Origin: an uncultured Clostridia bacterium
GTDB lineage: Bacteria; Bacillota; Clostridia; Christensenellales; UBA1242
DNA length: 64,000 nt
Direction: 5' to 3'
Assembly (NCBI GenBank): GCA_947627545.1
Contig: CANQWK010000005.1
Location: forward strand, 1 to 64,000
Within the stretch, counting starts at the first letter, position 1, and each line of letters begins with the position of its first letter. The notes under the pieces were generated by a model. The model was not told the DNA's origin, did no database searches, and saw only the letters and a program-made list of their open reading frames with translations. A program made the translations under genes and the position numbers. Below, piece by piece: positions 18,298 through 27,548 of this stretch.

Positions 18298-19882
18298 ACT
18301 TTGAATTTTTCATTTGAGTTTCAACATAACTATCGTAGTCTATTTCATTATCGTATTCTAATGTTTTGTTTATGCGAATTATGCGATTTGCAACAGTTGA
18401 TATAATTTCTTCATCGTGAGTTGAAAATATCATGCAGCCATCAAATCTTTCCATGCCTTTATTGAGTGCGGTTATACTTTCTAGGTCCAAGTGATTTGTA
18501 GGTTCGTCTAGTAATAAGAAATTTCCAGATTGCAACATCATTCGTGCTAGCATGCATCTAACTTTTTCTCCACCTGACAAAACTTTGGCTTGCTTATCTG
18601 CCTCTTCTCCGCTAAATAACATTCTGCCTAACCAACTACGCAAGAATGTAGCATCATTTTCTTTTGTATATTGACCAATCCATTCAACTAGCGACAAATT
18701 GCAATTTTCAAAAAATGCATTATTATTTTGCGGTAAGTATGTTTGTGTTATGGTTTTACCCCACCTAACTTCACCTTTATAATCATTATCTACGCCTGCA
18801 AGAATATCAAACAGTGCGGTTACAACATTACTATTATCGCTCATAATTGCAATTTTGTTATCAGGGCGAACGGTAAACGAAACATTTTCAAATAAACCAG
18901 GTTTAGTAAGATTTTTAACAAAAAGAATATCATTGCCTATGCGTTGTTCAAATTTGAAATCAATATATGGATATTTTCTACTTGAAGGCTTAATATCGTC
19001 AATTGTTAAGCGTTCTAATTCTTTCTTTCGGCTTGTTGCTTGTTTAGATTTTGAAGCATTTGCTGAAAACCTTGCAATAAATTCTTGTAATTCTTTTGCG
19101 CGTTGTTCTGCTTTTTTATTTTGTTCTTTTTGTTGTTTTAAAGCTAATTGGCTGCTTTCATACCAAAAGTCATAATTGCCAATATATAAATTAATTTTGC
19201 CATAATCTATATCACAAATATGCGTGCAAACTTTATTTAAAAAATGGCGGTTGTGGCTAACTATAATAATTGTGTTTTGAAAATTTAAAATGAAATCTTC
19301 AAGCCAACGAATTGTTTTTACATCCAAATTGTTGGTTGGTTCATCTAAAATTAAATTGTCAGGGTTTGAAAACAATGCCTGAGCAAGCAAAACTTTTACT
19401 TTTATTTTGCTATCTACATTTGCCATTAACTCATTGTGCAATTCTTTTGGAATATTTAAAGAATTTAGTAAATTTTCCGCATCACTTTCGGCGTCCCAGC
19501 CATTAAGTTCCATGAATTCCGCTTCAAGTTCACCCAATTTTACACCGTCTTCCTCAGTAAAGTCGGCTTTTTGATAATATTTTTCTTTTTCGTCCATAAT
19601 TTGAACAAGGCGTTTATGCCCCATTAATACAGTACGAAGAACGGTGTATTCGTTATATTTTTCTTGGTTTTGTTCTAGAACAGATAGGCGTTCTTTTGCA
19701 GGAATTGTTACATCGCCTTTGTTAGGCTCTAATTCACCTGAAAGAACTTTCATAAAAGTTGATTTTCCTGCACCATTTGCACCTATTACTCCATAGCAGT
19801 TACCCTTTGTAAATTTTAAATTTACTTCATCAAAAAGTTTTCTGCTGCCAAATTGAACTGCCACATTATTTACAGATATCAT
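18296..19882 (-). CDS. ABC-F family ATPase (YkpA/YbiT-like), one ATP site degenerate
   Basis: A soluble 528-residue protein with two ABC domains joined by a charged linker (about 235-290) and no membrane part. ABC-F proteins act on ribosomes. ABC1 has a perfect Walker A (GANGAGKST, about 34-42) and Walker B (NLILDEPTNNLD). In ABC1 the signature is replaced by VDSKIK. ABC2 has an intact signature LSGGEK and Walker B (FLLLDEPTNHLD), but its Walker A reads SDNSNVVTALF, with no glycine loop or lysine. ATP sites form between Walker A of one domain and the signature of the other, so one site is complete and the other has lost both halves. YkpA-like proteins are known to vary here, but the lysine loss is notable. 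The start follows AGGAGAA. Confidence 0.9.
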   Translation of the reverse strand: MISVNNVAVQFGSRKLFDEVNLKFTKGNCYGVIGANGAGKSTFMKVLSGELEPNKGDVTIPAKERLSVLEQNQEKYNEYTVLRTVLMGHKRLVQIMDEKEKYYQKADFTEEDGVKLGELEAEFMELNGWDAESDAENLLNSLNIPKELHNELMANVDSKIKVKVLLAQALFSNPDNLILDEPTNNLDVKTIRWLEDFILNFQNTIIIVSHNRHFLNKVCTHICDIDYGKINLYIGNYDFWYESSQLALKQQKEQNKKAEQRAKELQEFIARFSANASKSKQATSRKKELERLTIDDIKPSSRKYPYIDFKFEQRIGNDILFVKNLTKPGLFENVSFTVRPDNKIAIMSDNSNVVTALFDILAGVDNDYKGEVRWGKTITQTYLPQNNNAFFENCNLSLVEWIGQYTKENDATFLRSWLGRMLFSGEEADKQAKVLSGGEKVRCMLARMMLQSGNFLLLDEPTNHLDLESITALNKGMERFDGCMIFSTHDEEIISTVANRIIRINKTLEYDNEIDYDSYVETQMKNSK

Positions 19883-20065
19883 AATTTCTCCTAATAAAAA
19901 TAATTAAAATACAAATTTAAGCAATAATTAAATTTAAAAGTTTTAAATAAAATTTAAAGTTTTAAAAAATTTAAATCGATATAAAATTTTTAAATAAAAA
20001 AATCGCTTAAAAATTACAACTAATATAATTTAGCATAAAATAATTTTTTTTGCAATAGTTATAAC

Positions 20066-20692
20066 CTATTTTTTGCGATTTAAAATTTTATTATAAATTA
20101 AAATGTTTGTTATTGTTAAGGCTAAGCCCAAAATTAAACCTGCCAAAAGGTCGCTAACAAAATGAACTCCTAAATATGCCCTTGTGTATGCAACAATTAA
20201 AGTTAATGCAGACAAAGATATTGCAAGGAAAATTTTTAATGGTTTATTTTTTAAATATTTAAAGGCAAAATAAATTAAAACAGCAAACACTGCCATTGAA
20301 AGCATTGCGTGTGCCGATGGAAAACTAAAACCTGTTTCTGCAATATCTGCTACATTTTGTGGGCGAGCCCTTCTTACTATATATTTTATAATAACAATTA
20401 GTAAACTAGACAAACACAAATTTGCAATTGCAAACAATCCGTCTTTTTTATGTTTTGTAAAAATTAAAAATAAAACTGTTATTAATGCTAAAACATATAT
20501 TGAGCCTATATGCGTTATAACTTTAAAAAATTTTGTTACAAAATTAGTGCGATGTTTGGCAATGTAAGGAATAAATTTATCAATTTTAAAATTATATTTG
20601 CAAAGAACTAAAATCATAATTACAAAAAACATTGCAAAAAGCATTGCCAAAATTAATGATAATATTAAATTTTTTGTTTTTTTATTGTTCAT
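20066..20692 (-). CDS. PAP2-family membrane phosphatase, 208 aa
   Basis: Integral membrane phosphatase of the phosphatidic-acid/undecaprenyl-pyrophosphate type with about five or six helices. The three catalytic motifs are present: KYIVRRARPQ, PSAH (usually PSGH) and TRAYLGVHFVSD, with the two catalytic histidines. Likely substrates are undecaprenyl pyrophosphate (recycling of the cell-wall carrier) or lipid phosphates; the motifs do not separate these. The start is set by GGAGG nine bases upstream. It is downstream of the nrdR unit on the same strand. Confidence 0.88.
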   Translation of the reverse strand: MNNKKTKNLILSLILAMLFAMFFVIMILVLCKYNFKIDKFIPYIAKHRTNFVTKFFKVITHIGSIYVLALITVLFLIFTKHKKDGLFAIANLCLSSLLIVIIKYIVRRARPQNVADIAETGFSFPSAHAMLSMAVFAVLIYFAFKYLKNKPLKIFLAISLSALTLIVAYTRAYLGVHFVSDLLAGLILGLALTITNILIYNKILNRKK

Positions 20693-20775
20693 TAGTTTAA
20701 TCCTCCGTTTGAATGTTTTTTTGTTTAATTTTGGGTAAAAATTATAATGTTTTGCTTCAACTTAAATTGAATTAC

Positions 20776-20925
20776 TTATAATTCCTTAGTTTTTACAGGA
20801 TTTTTTGCAATGGGTTTTTTAGGTTTTTTAGATGTTTCTTCGTTTGGCAAAGGTTTTTTGCGTGAAAGATAAATTGATGTTCTTGAAATATCTGCATTAG
20901 ATTTAACATGTTTTTTTTGTTCCAT
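20776..20925 (-). CDS. small basic protein, 49 aa
   Basis: A short gene too small for most gene finders. An ATG at 20923-20925 follows AGGAG, and the start lies 21 nt after the nrdR stop, so it is co-transcribed. The product starts MEQKKHVKSNADISRTSIYL and ends in a Lys/Pro-rich tail (KKPKKPIAKNPVKTKEL). No known family is recognised. It could bind nucleic acid because of its charge; that is inference only. Confidence 0.65.
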   Translation of the reverse strand: MEQKKHVKSNADISRTSIYLSRKKPLPNEETSKKPKKPIAKNPVKTKEL

Positions 20926-20946
20926 AAAATTCTCCTATCTATTTAA

Positions 20947-21381
20947 TTACCTATTTATAAATTTACGAACACCATCAAAATTATTGCAATCGGTGTGTTG
21001 AGTAAAGTAAACCAAGCAAGCCATTGAATTTACTTCTAGCAAAACATCAAGCGCAACTTGAACAATATCTTTTGTTGAAATTTCCTGTTTTTGAAGTGCA
21101 AAAAGTTGATTTTCAATTTTACTTACAATTTGCTCTACCGGAATAGAAATATCTGCACAATAGGTTGCGTAAACTATGCTTTCTTTTAATTTTTCAACTT
21201 TAAATGGCTCTCTTACATTATCTACATTTGTAACAACCATAGGATTATTTTCAACTGTTTCATAAGTTGTAAACCTTTTACCGCACGCAAGACACTCCCT
21301 ACGCCTGCGAATAGAACTATCTTTTAAATAACGACTATCAACAACTTTACTTTCGCTGTTACCACAAAAAATACATTTCAT
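20947..21381 (-). CDS. nrdR: transcriptional repressor NrdR
   Basis: A zinc-ribbon plus ATP-cone repressor that senses ATP/dATP and controls ribonucleotide reductase genes. The 144 residues match the family. The N-terminal zinc ribbon has CxxC pairs (MKCIFCGNSESKV and CLACGKRFTTYE) and the basic DNA-binding stretch SSIRRRREC. An ATP-cone follows from about residue 48 (NVREPFKVEKLKESI). AAGGAGA precedes the ATG. A TTGTAT -17- AATAAT promoter is possible upstream. It is followed by the 49-residue gene. Confidence 0.96.
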   Translation of the reverse strand: MKCIFCGNSESKVVDSRYLKDSSIRRRRECLACGKRFTTYETVENNPMVVTNVDNVREPFKVEKLKESIVYATYCADISIPVEQIVSKIENQLFALQKQEISTKDIVQVALDVLLEVNSMACLVYFTQHTDCNNFDGVRKFINR

Positions 21382-21553
21382 AATATCTCCTTTTGTTCGA
21401 TATTATTATTGCACAATTTGGCAGAAAATACAAACATTTTTAATTGATTTTTATAAATTTTAAAAATTTTGTTTATGTACTTTGCTCTGCATGTTGTGTT
21501 AAAATATAAAAATAGTAACATTATATAGAAACAATAAGTAAAAACTTTTAAAA

Positions 21554-21814
21554 TTAAAGCAAAGTTGAAAAGAAATCTTTAATGTCAAAACCTATTTTAA
21601 TGCCGTGCATTAAAGCAAATTCACGTTCTTTATTAATTAGAATTTCCAACTTGTCTTTAATTAAAAATTTATAGTTATCTAACAACATAGAATTTTCTTT
21701 TAAGATGTTTTTAAGTTGATTTTCAAGTTTTGTAATCTCCATAATATTAACACATTCGTCTATTTTTTCTTCAACTGGAAAAGAATTATAGAACAAATCA
21801 AAAATGTAACTCAT
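21554..21814 (-). CDS. small DUF6809-like protein, 86 aa
   Basis: Begins MSYIFDLFYNSFPVEEKIDE and ends ALMHGIKIGFDIKDFF. Two helices around a start of the form LFYN...P.E and a closing GxxIGF..K/L pattern resemble the small DUF6809 proteins, which often sit in mobile or regulatory modules. The ATG at 21814 is chosen because GGAGGT precedes it; the ATG four codons upstream overlaps that Shine-Dalgarno. It is divergent from the XRE repressor gene and shares its operator region, so it is probably repressed by that protein (inferred). Function unknown. Confidence 0.7.
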   Translation of the reverse strand: MSYIFDLFYNSFPVEEKIDECVNIMEITKLENQLKNILKENSMLLDNYKFLIKDKLEILINKEREFALMHGIKIGFDIKDFFSTLL

Positions 21815-21834
21815 TTTTACCTCCATAGTTATTA

Positions 21835-21914
21835 TAGACCTAAAATCTTAAAATGTCAATCGAATAGACCTAAAATCTAAATTTTAAATAATATTTTTAG
21901 ATTTTAGGTATAGT
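21835..21914. promoter_or_regulatory. divergent operator/promoter of the XRE module
   Basis: A 14-bp motif, TAGACCTAAAATCT, occurs directly repeated at 21835-21848 and 21865-21878. An inverted copy (TTTAGATTTTAGGT) lies at 21896-21909, so the second and third copies form a 14-bp perfect inverted repeat. The -10 of the XRE gene (TATAGT, 21909-21914) overlaps the inverted copy. The layout suggests autoregulation by the XRE protein. Confidence 0.7.
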
Positions 21915-21920
21915 ATTTTT

Positions 21921-22199
21921 ATGGAGTTTAGGTTTATTTTAAAAGATTTATTAGATGAAAATAATTTAACAATAAATGAATTTGCAAATAAAATGAAAAT
22001 TAAAAATTCATCAATTGTGTATGGTTGGCTAAAAGGTGATTATATTCCAAAATTAGATAAATTGAATGAAATTGCAAATTTATTCAATTGTTCAATTGAC
22101 TATTTATTAGGTAGAACTGAAAATATTGATATAGTAAGCCCTAAAAGTATAAAACCTTTATGTGAAAATTTAACTAAAATATTGGCAGATAAAAAATAA
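21921..22199 (+). CDS. XRE-family repressor, 92 aa
   Basis: A small helix-turn-helix protein. It carries a full HTH_3 domain (residues 7-65: LKDLLDENNLTINEFANKM, then SSIVYGWLKGDYIPKLDKL and the closing FNCSIDYLLGR). A short charged tail follows. It should bind the AGACCTAAAATCT repeats between itself and the divergent 86-residue gene. There is no Shine-Dalgarno: TATAGT ends 6 nt before the ATG, so the mRNA is probably leaderless, as for repressors such as lambda cI. An XRE remnant follows directly. Confidence 0.88.
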   Translation: MEFRFILKDLLDENNLTINEFANKMKIKNSSIVYGWLKGDYIPKLDKLNEIANLFNCSIDYLLGRTENIDIVSPKSIKPLCENLTKILADKK

Positions 22200-22201
22200 G
22201 T

Positions 22202-22348
22202 AGATATAAATTAAAAAATGATAAAGTAATTTCAAACGGATTAGATTATTCAATATTCAATTGCAAGTATATGCCAAATGCTAGTACTTTAATTAAACTT
22301 GCAGATTATTTAGGAGTTAGTGTTGATTATTTGGTTGGAAGAATTTAA
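22202..22348 (+). pseudogene. XRE regulator remnant
   Basis: In a different frame from the upstream XRE gene, 22202-22348 encodes the second half of another HTH_3 domain. It contains NGLDYSIFNCKYMPNASTL and ends IKLADYLGVSVDYLVGRI before a TAA. The first helices and any start codon with a ribosome-binding site are missing. It closely parallels the end of the intact repressor next door, so it looks like a decayed tandem copy or an exchanged C-terminus. Confidence 0.65.
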
Positions 22349-22419
22349 TAATTTTTAATATAGATTATTTTAAATTAAATGAATAAAAAATAAATTATAA
22401 AATTAGATAAAATGAATAG

Positions 22420-22445
22420 AAAAATAGGCATAACGCCTATTTTTT
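22420..22445. terminator. bidirectional terminator
   Basis: A 10-bp stem, AAAAATAGGC (22420-22429) with GCCTATTTTT (22435-22444), and a 5-nt loop. T tracts are present on both strands. The stop codon of ylmC (22444-22446) overlaps its edge. Confidence 0.8.
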
Positions 22446-22767
22446 AATATGGAACTTGTTTATTATCAAATGATATTACATTTTGATTTTTGCGTTTTGG
22501 AGGAGGTGGTGGAGGAGGATTTTCATTTACATATAATTCAACCAAAATTACATCTACCCCAATTTTGCAAACGCAATTAAACGGAATAAATAAATCTTTA
22601 TTCCCCTTAAACATCCCCCAAAAGCCGCAATTTGGCTGTGGCACAATAAACCCAAGAGCATTTGCAGTAACAACATCAAAAATGATGTCGGTAATATGCC
22701 CCAAACATTTGCCGTCAACCGTGTTTATAACTTGCTTTCGCTTTAATTCTAGGAAAGAAGCTTCCAT
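22444..22767 (-). CDS. PRC-barrel protein of the YlmC/YmxH family, 107 aa
   Basis: A small PRC-barrel protein (residues 1-80: LKRKQVINTVDGKCLGHITD, then IFDVVTANALGFIV). The family is common in spore-forming Firmicutes (YlmC/YmxH) and its role is poorly known. The C-terminal tail carries seven consecutive prolines followed by KRKNQN, which is unusual. There is no Shine-Dalgarno. A TTGACA (minus strand, 22799-22804) lies 31 nt before the ATG, a spacing that fits a leaderless promoter. The start codon is embedded in a 16-bp palindrome. Confidence 0.8.
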   Translation of the reverse strand: MEASFLELKRKQVINTVDGKCLGHITDIIFDVVTANALGFIVPQPNCGFWGMFKGNKDLFIPFNCVCKIGVDVILVELYVNENPPPPPPPKRKNQNVISFDNKQVPY

Positions 22768-22804
22768 ATTTTAAAATATGAAATAATTTGTAAAAAGTTG
22801 TCAA
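22765..22804 (-). promoter_or_regulatory. ylmC promoter with palindrome over the start codon
   Basis: TTGACA is at 22799-22804 (minus strand). A perfect 16-bp palindrome, CATATTTTAAAATATG (22765-22780), covers the start codon and the predicted -10 region. It could be an operator or simply AT-rich coincidence. There is no Shine-Dalgarno. Confidence 0.4.
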
Positions 22805-22876
22805 AAAAGTTAAGTTTATTAATCTTAAATTAAACTTTGTAATTTTTTCTATTAATAAAGTAATAAAAATTTTTTA

Positions 22877-25303
22877 CTAATTTAAATATAAGCCAACTTC
22901 TTTTAGTGTGATTTTAGATTTTTTAATTAATGGTTTGCATGCGCTTGTGCGAGTTTGAATTGGAATATCGTTTACATCTACTGTTTGAATGTTTCCGTCT
23001 TTATCGGCTAGCACCACTTCTCCCGTTACAATTGGAGATATTATTGAGAAAATTTGTTCTTTGCCTGTTATTATTTTTAAGCCTTTGCGATTTCTTGCCC
23101 CCACAGGAATTTCGTTTAAACTGAATTTTTTAGCTGACGCATCGTTTGTTACAACTAATAATCTATCTAATGTGTTAACTTGGCTTGCAAACATTACTTT
23201 TGCATTATCGTTTAGGCTCATGCCTATAACTCCGCCGCTATTGCGTTTTGTAACAGGCACGGATTTATATTCTACATTAACTGCCATACCGTCAGTTGCC
23301 ACCATTAAAATTGAAGGAGTGTTATCGTTAATTTGCACCGAAACTACTCGGTCAAAATCTTTAAGTTTTAAGGCTATTGAGCCGGATTTTAAATCGGCAT
23401 ATTCGCTTGTTTCTATGCGTTTTATAAAGCCGTCTTGTGTGGTTATAATTAATTCGGCTGCTTGTTTTAGTTCATTTTCATCAAATAAAGCAACAACTTT
23501 TTCTTTTGTTTCGGCGTTTGTTATTTGGCTGAATGCCGTGCCTTTTGTGTTGAATTTAGAATTTGGAATATCTCTAACATTTAGGCGGAAGAAATTTCCA
23601 AAATTTGTAAACAAGCAAACCGCACTATTCATGCTGGTGTGAACAACTGCTTTATGAAGTGCGTTAATATTATCATATTTATAATTTGGACTAGCGTTTT
23701 GAATTTGTTTTATGTCTAGCGTTTTTAACCTTAAACCATCGTTTGTAACCGCCACCGCACATTCGGTATCTAGCAATTTTTCTATAGGTGTTACATCGTA
23801 AGATTCAAATGATGAAACAATTTTGGTTTTTCTTGGTGTAGCATATTTGTCTTTAATTTGTTTTAATTCCTTTTTAATTACGCCATATTGTTTTGCTTTG
23901 CTGTTTAAAATTGCTGTTAATTCGGCAATTAATTTTTTTAGGTCTTCCAACTCTTGTTTTAATTTTTCAACTTCCAAGTTTGTTAATCGGCTTAAACGCA
24001 TATCTAAAATTGCTTGTGTTTGAATGTCGGTTAAATTAAAGCGTTCCATTAATCTTGTTTTAGCATCAGCTGTTGATTTTGATGTTTTAATAATTTTAAC
24101 AACTTCATCTATGTTTTTAATTGCAACGCATAAGCCTTCCACTATGTGAGCGCGAGCTTTGGCTTTATCTAGGTCGTACTGAGTTCTTCTTACAATAACA
24201 TCTAGTTGAAATTTGATATAATAATTTAAATAATCTAGCAAGCCAAGTTGTTTTGGGCTGCCATCTGCAATTGCAACAACATTATAGTTAAAATTAAGTT
24301 GCATATCGGTGTGTTTAAGCAAAATTGCAATAATGTTATCAACATCTGCATCTTTTTTAACCTGAATAACTGCACGCATTCCTTGTTTATCGCTTTCGTC
24401 CTGAATTGCGGAAATGTCGGCAAGTTCATCTTTCATTTTATCTTTTAATTCATTAACCGAACGTAAAAATTCCGCCTTATTAACTTGATAAGGCAACTCG
24501 GTAATAACTATGTTTGTTTTGCCATTTTTTTCATCTTCTAAATGGAAAACTGCACGCATTTGCACTTTGCCTCTACCATTTAGGTAGGCTTCTACCATAT
24601 CACTAGATTTGCAAACCATGCCGCCGGTTGGGAAATCTGGACCTTTAATTATTTCTAACATTTGATTTAGGCTGATGTTTGGATTGTCTATATATGCAAT
24701 GCAACCATCTATCATTTCGCCTAAATTATGAGTTGGAATGTTAGTTGCTAAGCCAACCGCTATGCCTGATGCTCCATTAACAAATAGGTTTGGGAAGCGT
24801 CCTGTTAAATAATCCGGCTCTTTTAATGTATCATCAAAATTGAATGAGTAAGTAACTGTGTCTTTATCTAAGTCTTTCATCAATTCCAAGGCAAGAGGAG
24901 AAAGGCGAACTTCGGTGTAACGCATAGCTGCAGCAGGGTCGCCATCAATAGAGCCAAAGTTACCATGACCATTTACCAAACATTCACCCATTACAAAATC
25001 TTGTGCCATTCTTACCATTGCACCATAAACCGAACTATCTCCGTGTGGGTGGAATTTGCCTAGTGTATCTCCAACAATACGAGCAGATTTTTTAAAAGGT
25101 TTATCTGGAGTAACGCCAAGTTCTAGCATATCAAACAGAATGCGGCGCTGAACGGGTTTTAAGCCATCTTCAACACGAGGCAAGGCTCGGTCCATAATAA
25201 CATATTCACTATAAGGCAACATTGAAATTGACATAATTTCTTCAACAGTTTTTTCAATTAAATTACCTGTTTGTTGAAGTTCTACTTTCTTTTTTCTGTC
25301 CAT
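22877..25303 (-). CDS. parC: type IIA topoisomerase subunit A (ParC-like)
   Basis: DNA-cleaving subunit of topoisomerase IV or gyrase, acting with the gene just upstream. The breakage-reunion domain is complete: [21 protein letters not shown], the quinolone region [10 protein letters not shown] (85-94) and the catalytic Tyr129 in AAAMRYTE. A coiled coil lies at about 430-490. The C-terminal beta-pinwheel lacks a clear GyrA box (QRRGGKG); it has degenerate repeats such as [11 protein letters not shown]. That favours topoisomerase IV, but gyrase is not excluded. Gly94 occupies the position of E. coli GyrA Asp87, normally acidic. The ATG overlaps the parE stop (TAATG), with AAGGAG inside parE, so the two are translationally coupled. 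Confidence 0.88.
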   Translation of the reverse strand: MDRKKKVELQQTGNLIEKTVEEIMSISMLPYSEYVIMDRALPRVEDGLKPVQRRILFDMLELGVTPDKPFKKSARIVGDTLGKFHPHGDSSVYGAMVRMAQDFVMGECLVNGHGNFGSIDGDPAAAMRYTEVRLSPLALELMKDLDKDTVTYSFNFDDTLKEPDYLTGRFPNLFVNGASGIAVGLATNIPTHNLGEMIDGCIAYIDNPNISLNQMLEIIKGPDFPTGGMVCKSSDMVEAYLNGRGKVQMRAVFHLEDEKNGKTNIVITELPYQVNKAEFLRSVNELKDKMKDELADISAIQDESDKQGMRAVIQVKKDADVDNIIAILLKHTDMQLNFNYNVVAIADGSPKQLGLLDYLNYYIKFQLDVIVRRTQYDLDKAKARAHIVEGLCVAIKNIDEVVKIIKTSKSTADAKTRLMERFNLTDIQTQAILDMRLSRLTNLEVEKLKQELEDLKKLIAELTAILNSKAKQYGVIKKELKQIKDKYATPRKTKIVSSFESYDVTPIEKLLDTECAVAVTNDGLRLKTLDIKQIQNASPNYKYDNINALHKAVVHTSMNSAVCLFTNFGNFFRLNVRDIPNSKFNTKGTAFSQITNAETKEKVVALFDENELKQAAELIITTQDGFIKRIETSEYADLKSGSIALKLKDFDRVVSVQINDNTPSILMVATDGMAVNVEYKSVPVTKRNSGGVIGMSLNDNAKVMFASQVNTLDRLLVVTNDASAKKFSLNEIPVGARNRKGLKIITGKEQIFSIISPIVTGEVVLADKDGNIQTVDVNDIPIQTRTSACKPLIKKSKITLKEVGLYLN

Positions 25304-27297
25304 TATTCACTCTCCTTTTTTTGTTTAGCCTTTATGTTTTTATCTGCGTTTGATTTATCATCTTTTTTTAAATCTTTATCAAAAGTATCTAACTTGTTAA
25401 AGTTGGCGTTGCGATTTATATAGTCTTTTCTTGGGCCAACTTCATCTCCCATCCACATTGTTATTTCTTTATCTGCAAGCACTGCATCTTCAAGAGTTAC
25501 TCGCATCATGCTACGTTTAGAAGGGTCCATTGTTGTTGTCCAAAGTTGTTCGGCACTCATTTCGCCTAAGCCTTTATAACGTTGAATAGTGTAATTTTTG
25601 GTGTTTTTAGTAATTTCTTCTAGCTCTTCATCCGAATAACAATAAATTTGTTTGCCAGCAGTTTCCACCATATAAAGTGGTGGCATACCAACATATATAT
25701 TGCCGTTTGTTATTAGCGGACGCATATAACGGAAAAAGAAAGTTAGAAGTATGCACCTAATATGCATACCATCTTGGTCGGCATCGCTTAAAATGATAAT
25801 TTTGTTATATTTTAAATTTTCTAATTTAAAATCTTCACCTATACCTGTGCCAATTGCACCAATAATTGTACGAATTTCTTCATTTGCAAGCACTTGGTCT
25901 ATGCGTTTCTTTTCGCTGTTTAGTGGCTTTCCTCTTAACGGTAAAATTGCTTGGAAATATCTATCTCTACCCTGTTTTGCCGTGCCGCCCGCACTATCTC
26001 CTTCTACTATAAACACTTCGTTAATGTCGGCATTTTTGCTTGTGCAGTTTGCAAGTTTGCCTATAAGCATGCTGCCTTCTATTGAGTTTTTTGCTCGAGT
26101 TAAATCTTTTGCTCGCTTTGCCGCAGCACGAACGCGCGCTGCTCCTTTTGCTTTTTCTATAATTGCGTTACCTACATTCTCATTCTTTTTGCTTGCAAAA
26201 AATTCGGTTAAACCTTGCGTGCAAACGCTTTCAACTCTAGCACGCGCTTCTACATTGCCTAATTTGGTTTTTGTTTGACCTTCAAATTGAACATTTTTCA
26301 TTTTAATTGAAAGTACCGCCACCAAACCTTCTCTAAAATCGTCTCCAATAAAAGCAATATCTTTATCTTTAATTAAATTATGCTTTTTTGCAAAATCGTT
26401 AAGCACCTTCGTTAAGGCTGTTTTAAAGCCAACTTCATGTGTGCCACCCTCAGGTGTTGGAATGTTGTTTACATAACTAAATATGCTTTCGGTGTAACTA
26501 TCTACATATTGCAAAGATAGCGAAACAAATGTATCTTCAATTTCATTTTCAATAAAAATAGGTGGAACAAAAAGCGGTTTTTTGTCCATGGTTAAACTTG
26601 TAACATAATCTCTTATTCCGCCTTCGTAACACAAAGTTTCTTGTTTATTTATGCGTTCATCAATAAGTTCTATATGCACGCCTTTATTTAAAAAGGCGGT
26701 TTCTTTTAAACGTTCTAAAACTGTGTTGTAATCAAATTTTATATCTTTAAAAACTCTATCATCTGGCAAAAAACGAACATAAGTGCCTTTTAGTGTGGTG
26801 TTGCCTACCTCTTTTAATCGTTCTACAGGAACGCCACTATGAATTTTGCCACCTTTTTCTATGCTTTCAAAACGAGCATAATATTTTTTTCCGTCTTTAT
26901 ACACATTAACTTCTAGATAGCGGCTTAATGCGTTTGTTACCGACGCACCAACGCCGTGCAATCCGCCAGAATATTTGTAATTAGCATCGCCAAATTTACC
27001 GCCTGCATGAAGTTGTGTAAAAACAACTTCTACACCGCTAACTTTAAGCTTTGGATGTGGACTAACCGGAATGCCACGTCCATTATCTAAAACCGATGCT
27101 GTGCCGTCCTTATGCAAAGTTACAACAACTTTATTGCCGTAGCCGTTTGCAATTTCGTCAATAGCATTATCTATAATTTCCCATAAAAGATGATGCAAAC
27201 CTTTTGGTCCGGTTGTGCCTATATACATGCCGGGACGCATACGAACTGCATCTAACCCCTCTAAAACAATTAAATCTTTACTATCATAACTTGACAC
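25303..27297 (-). CDS. parE: type IIA topoisomerase subunit B (ParE-like)
   Basis: ATPase subunit of the same topoisomerase. The GHKL ATPase site includes [15 protein letters not shown] and [10 protein letters not shown], with [16 protein letters not shown] as the glycine lid. The transducer and the TOPRIM domain follow (IVEGDSAGG, then [11 protein letters not shown]), and the end carries [19 protein letters not shown]. At 664 residues it lacks the insertion of large proteobacterial GyrB. It starts with GTG (27295-27297) behind AAGGGGAT. The lysine-rich tail after about residue 635 is variable. It overlaps the A subunit by one base. Confidence 0.9.
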   Translation of the reverse strand: MSSYDSKDLIVLEGLDAVRMRPGMYIGTTGPKGLHHLLWEIIDNAIDEIANGYGNKVVVTLHKDGTASVLDNGRGIPVSPHPKLKVSGVEVVFTQLHAGGKFGDANYKYSGGLHGVGASVTNALSRYLEVNVYKDGKKYYARFESIEKGGKIHSGVPVERLKEVGNTTLKGTYVRFLPDDRVFKDIKFDYNTVLERLKETAFLNKGVHIELIDERINKQETLCYEGGIRDYVTSLTMDKKPLFVPPIFIENEIEDTFVSLSLQYVDSYTESIFSYVNNIPTPEGGTHEVGFKTALTKVLNDFAKKHNLIKDKDIAFIGDDFREGLVAVLSIKMKNVQFEGQTKTKLGNVEARARVESVCTQGLTEFFASKKNENVGNAIIEKAKGAARVRAAAKRAKDLTRAKNSIEGSMLIGKLANCTSKNADINEVFIVEGDSAGGTAKQGRDRYFQAILPLRGKPLNSEKKRIDQVLANEEIRTIIGAIGTGIGEDFKLENLKYNKIIILSDADQDGMHIRCILLTFFFRYMRPLITNGNIYVGMPPLYMVETAGKQIYCYSDEELEEITKNTKNYTIQRYKGLGEMSAEQLWTTTMDPSKRSMMRVTLEDAVLADKEITMWMGDEVGPRKDYINRNANFNKLDTFDKDLKKDDKSNADKNIKAKQKKESE

Positions 27298-27516
27298 AAT
27301 AATATCCCCTTTTGTTATAAATTTATATATAAACTACCTAATTATATCAAAATTTTTTATTTAAAGCAATTTTTTTACATGATAATTTAAACTTATTATT
27401 TGTAAGAATTATTAAAATTTTATTACAGATTTTGTAAATTTGACTTAATTTTGCACAAAATTTTAAAAAAAATTAATAATTTTCTTTAAAAAACATTAAA
27501 TTTTAAAAATAAAATT

Positions 27517-27547
27517 AAAAAAAGTGGACGGACAATCCACTTTTTTT
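27517..27547 (-). terminator. terminator of the giant surface-protein gene
   Basis: A 12-bp stem (27517-27528 with 27536-27547; core AGTGGA/TCCACT) with a 7-nt loop and T-rich flanks on both strands. It begins immediately after the stop codon of the giant gene. Confidence 0.85.
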
Positions 27548-27548
27548 A

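Noticed and set aside
22989..23642. 217-codon plus-strand frame inside the topoisomerase A gene
   Set aside because: Shadow of the conserved C-terminal domain on the other strand; no ribosome-binding site and no family resemblance.
25751..26278. 175-codon plus-strand frame inside the topoisomerase B gene
   Set aside because: Antisense to the conserved TOPRIM region; no ribosome-binding site.
22877..27297. Assignment of the topoisomerase pair as gyrase
   Set aside because: No clear QRRGGKG GyrA box in the C-terminal domain. Topoisomerase IV is preferred, but the other type IIA pair of the genome is not in this window, so gyrase is not excluded.
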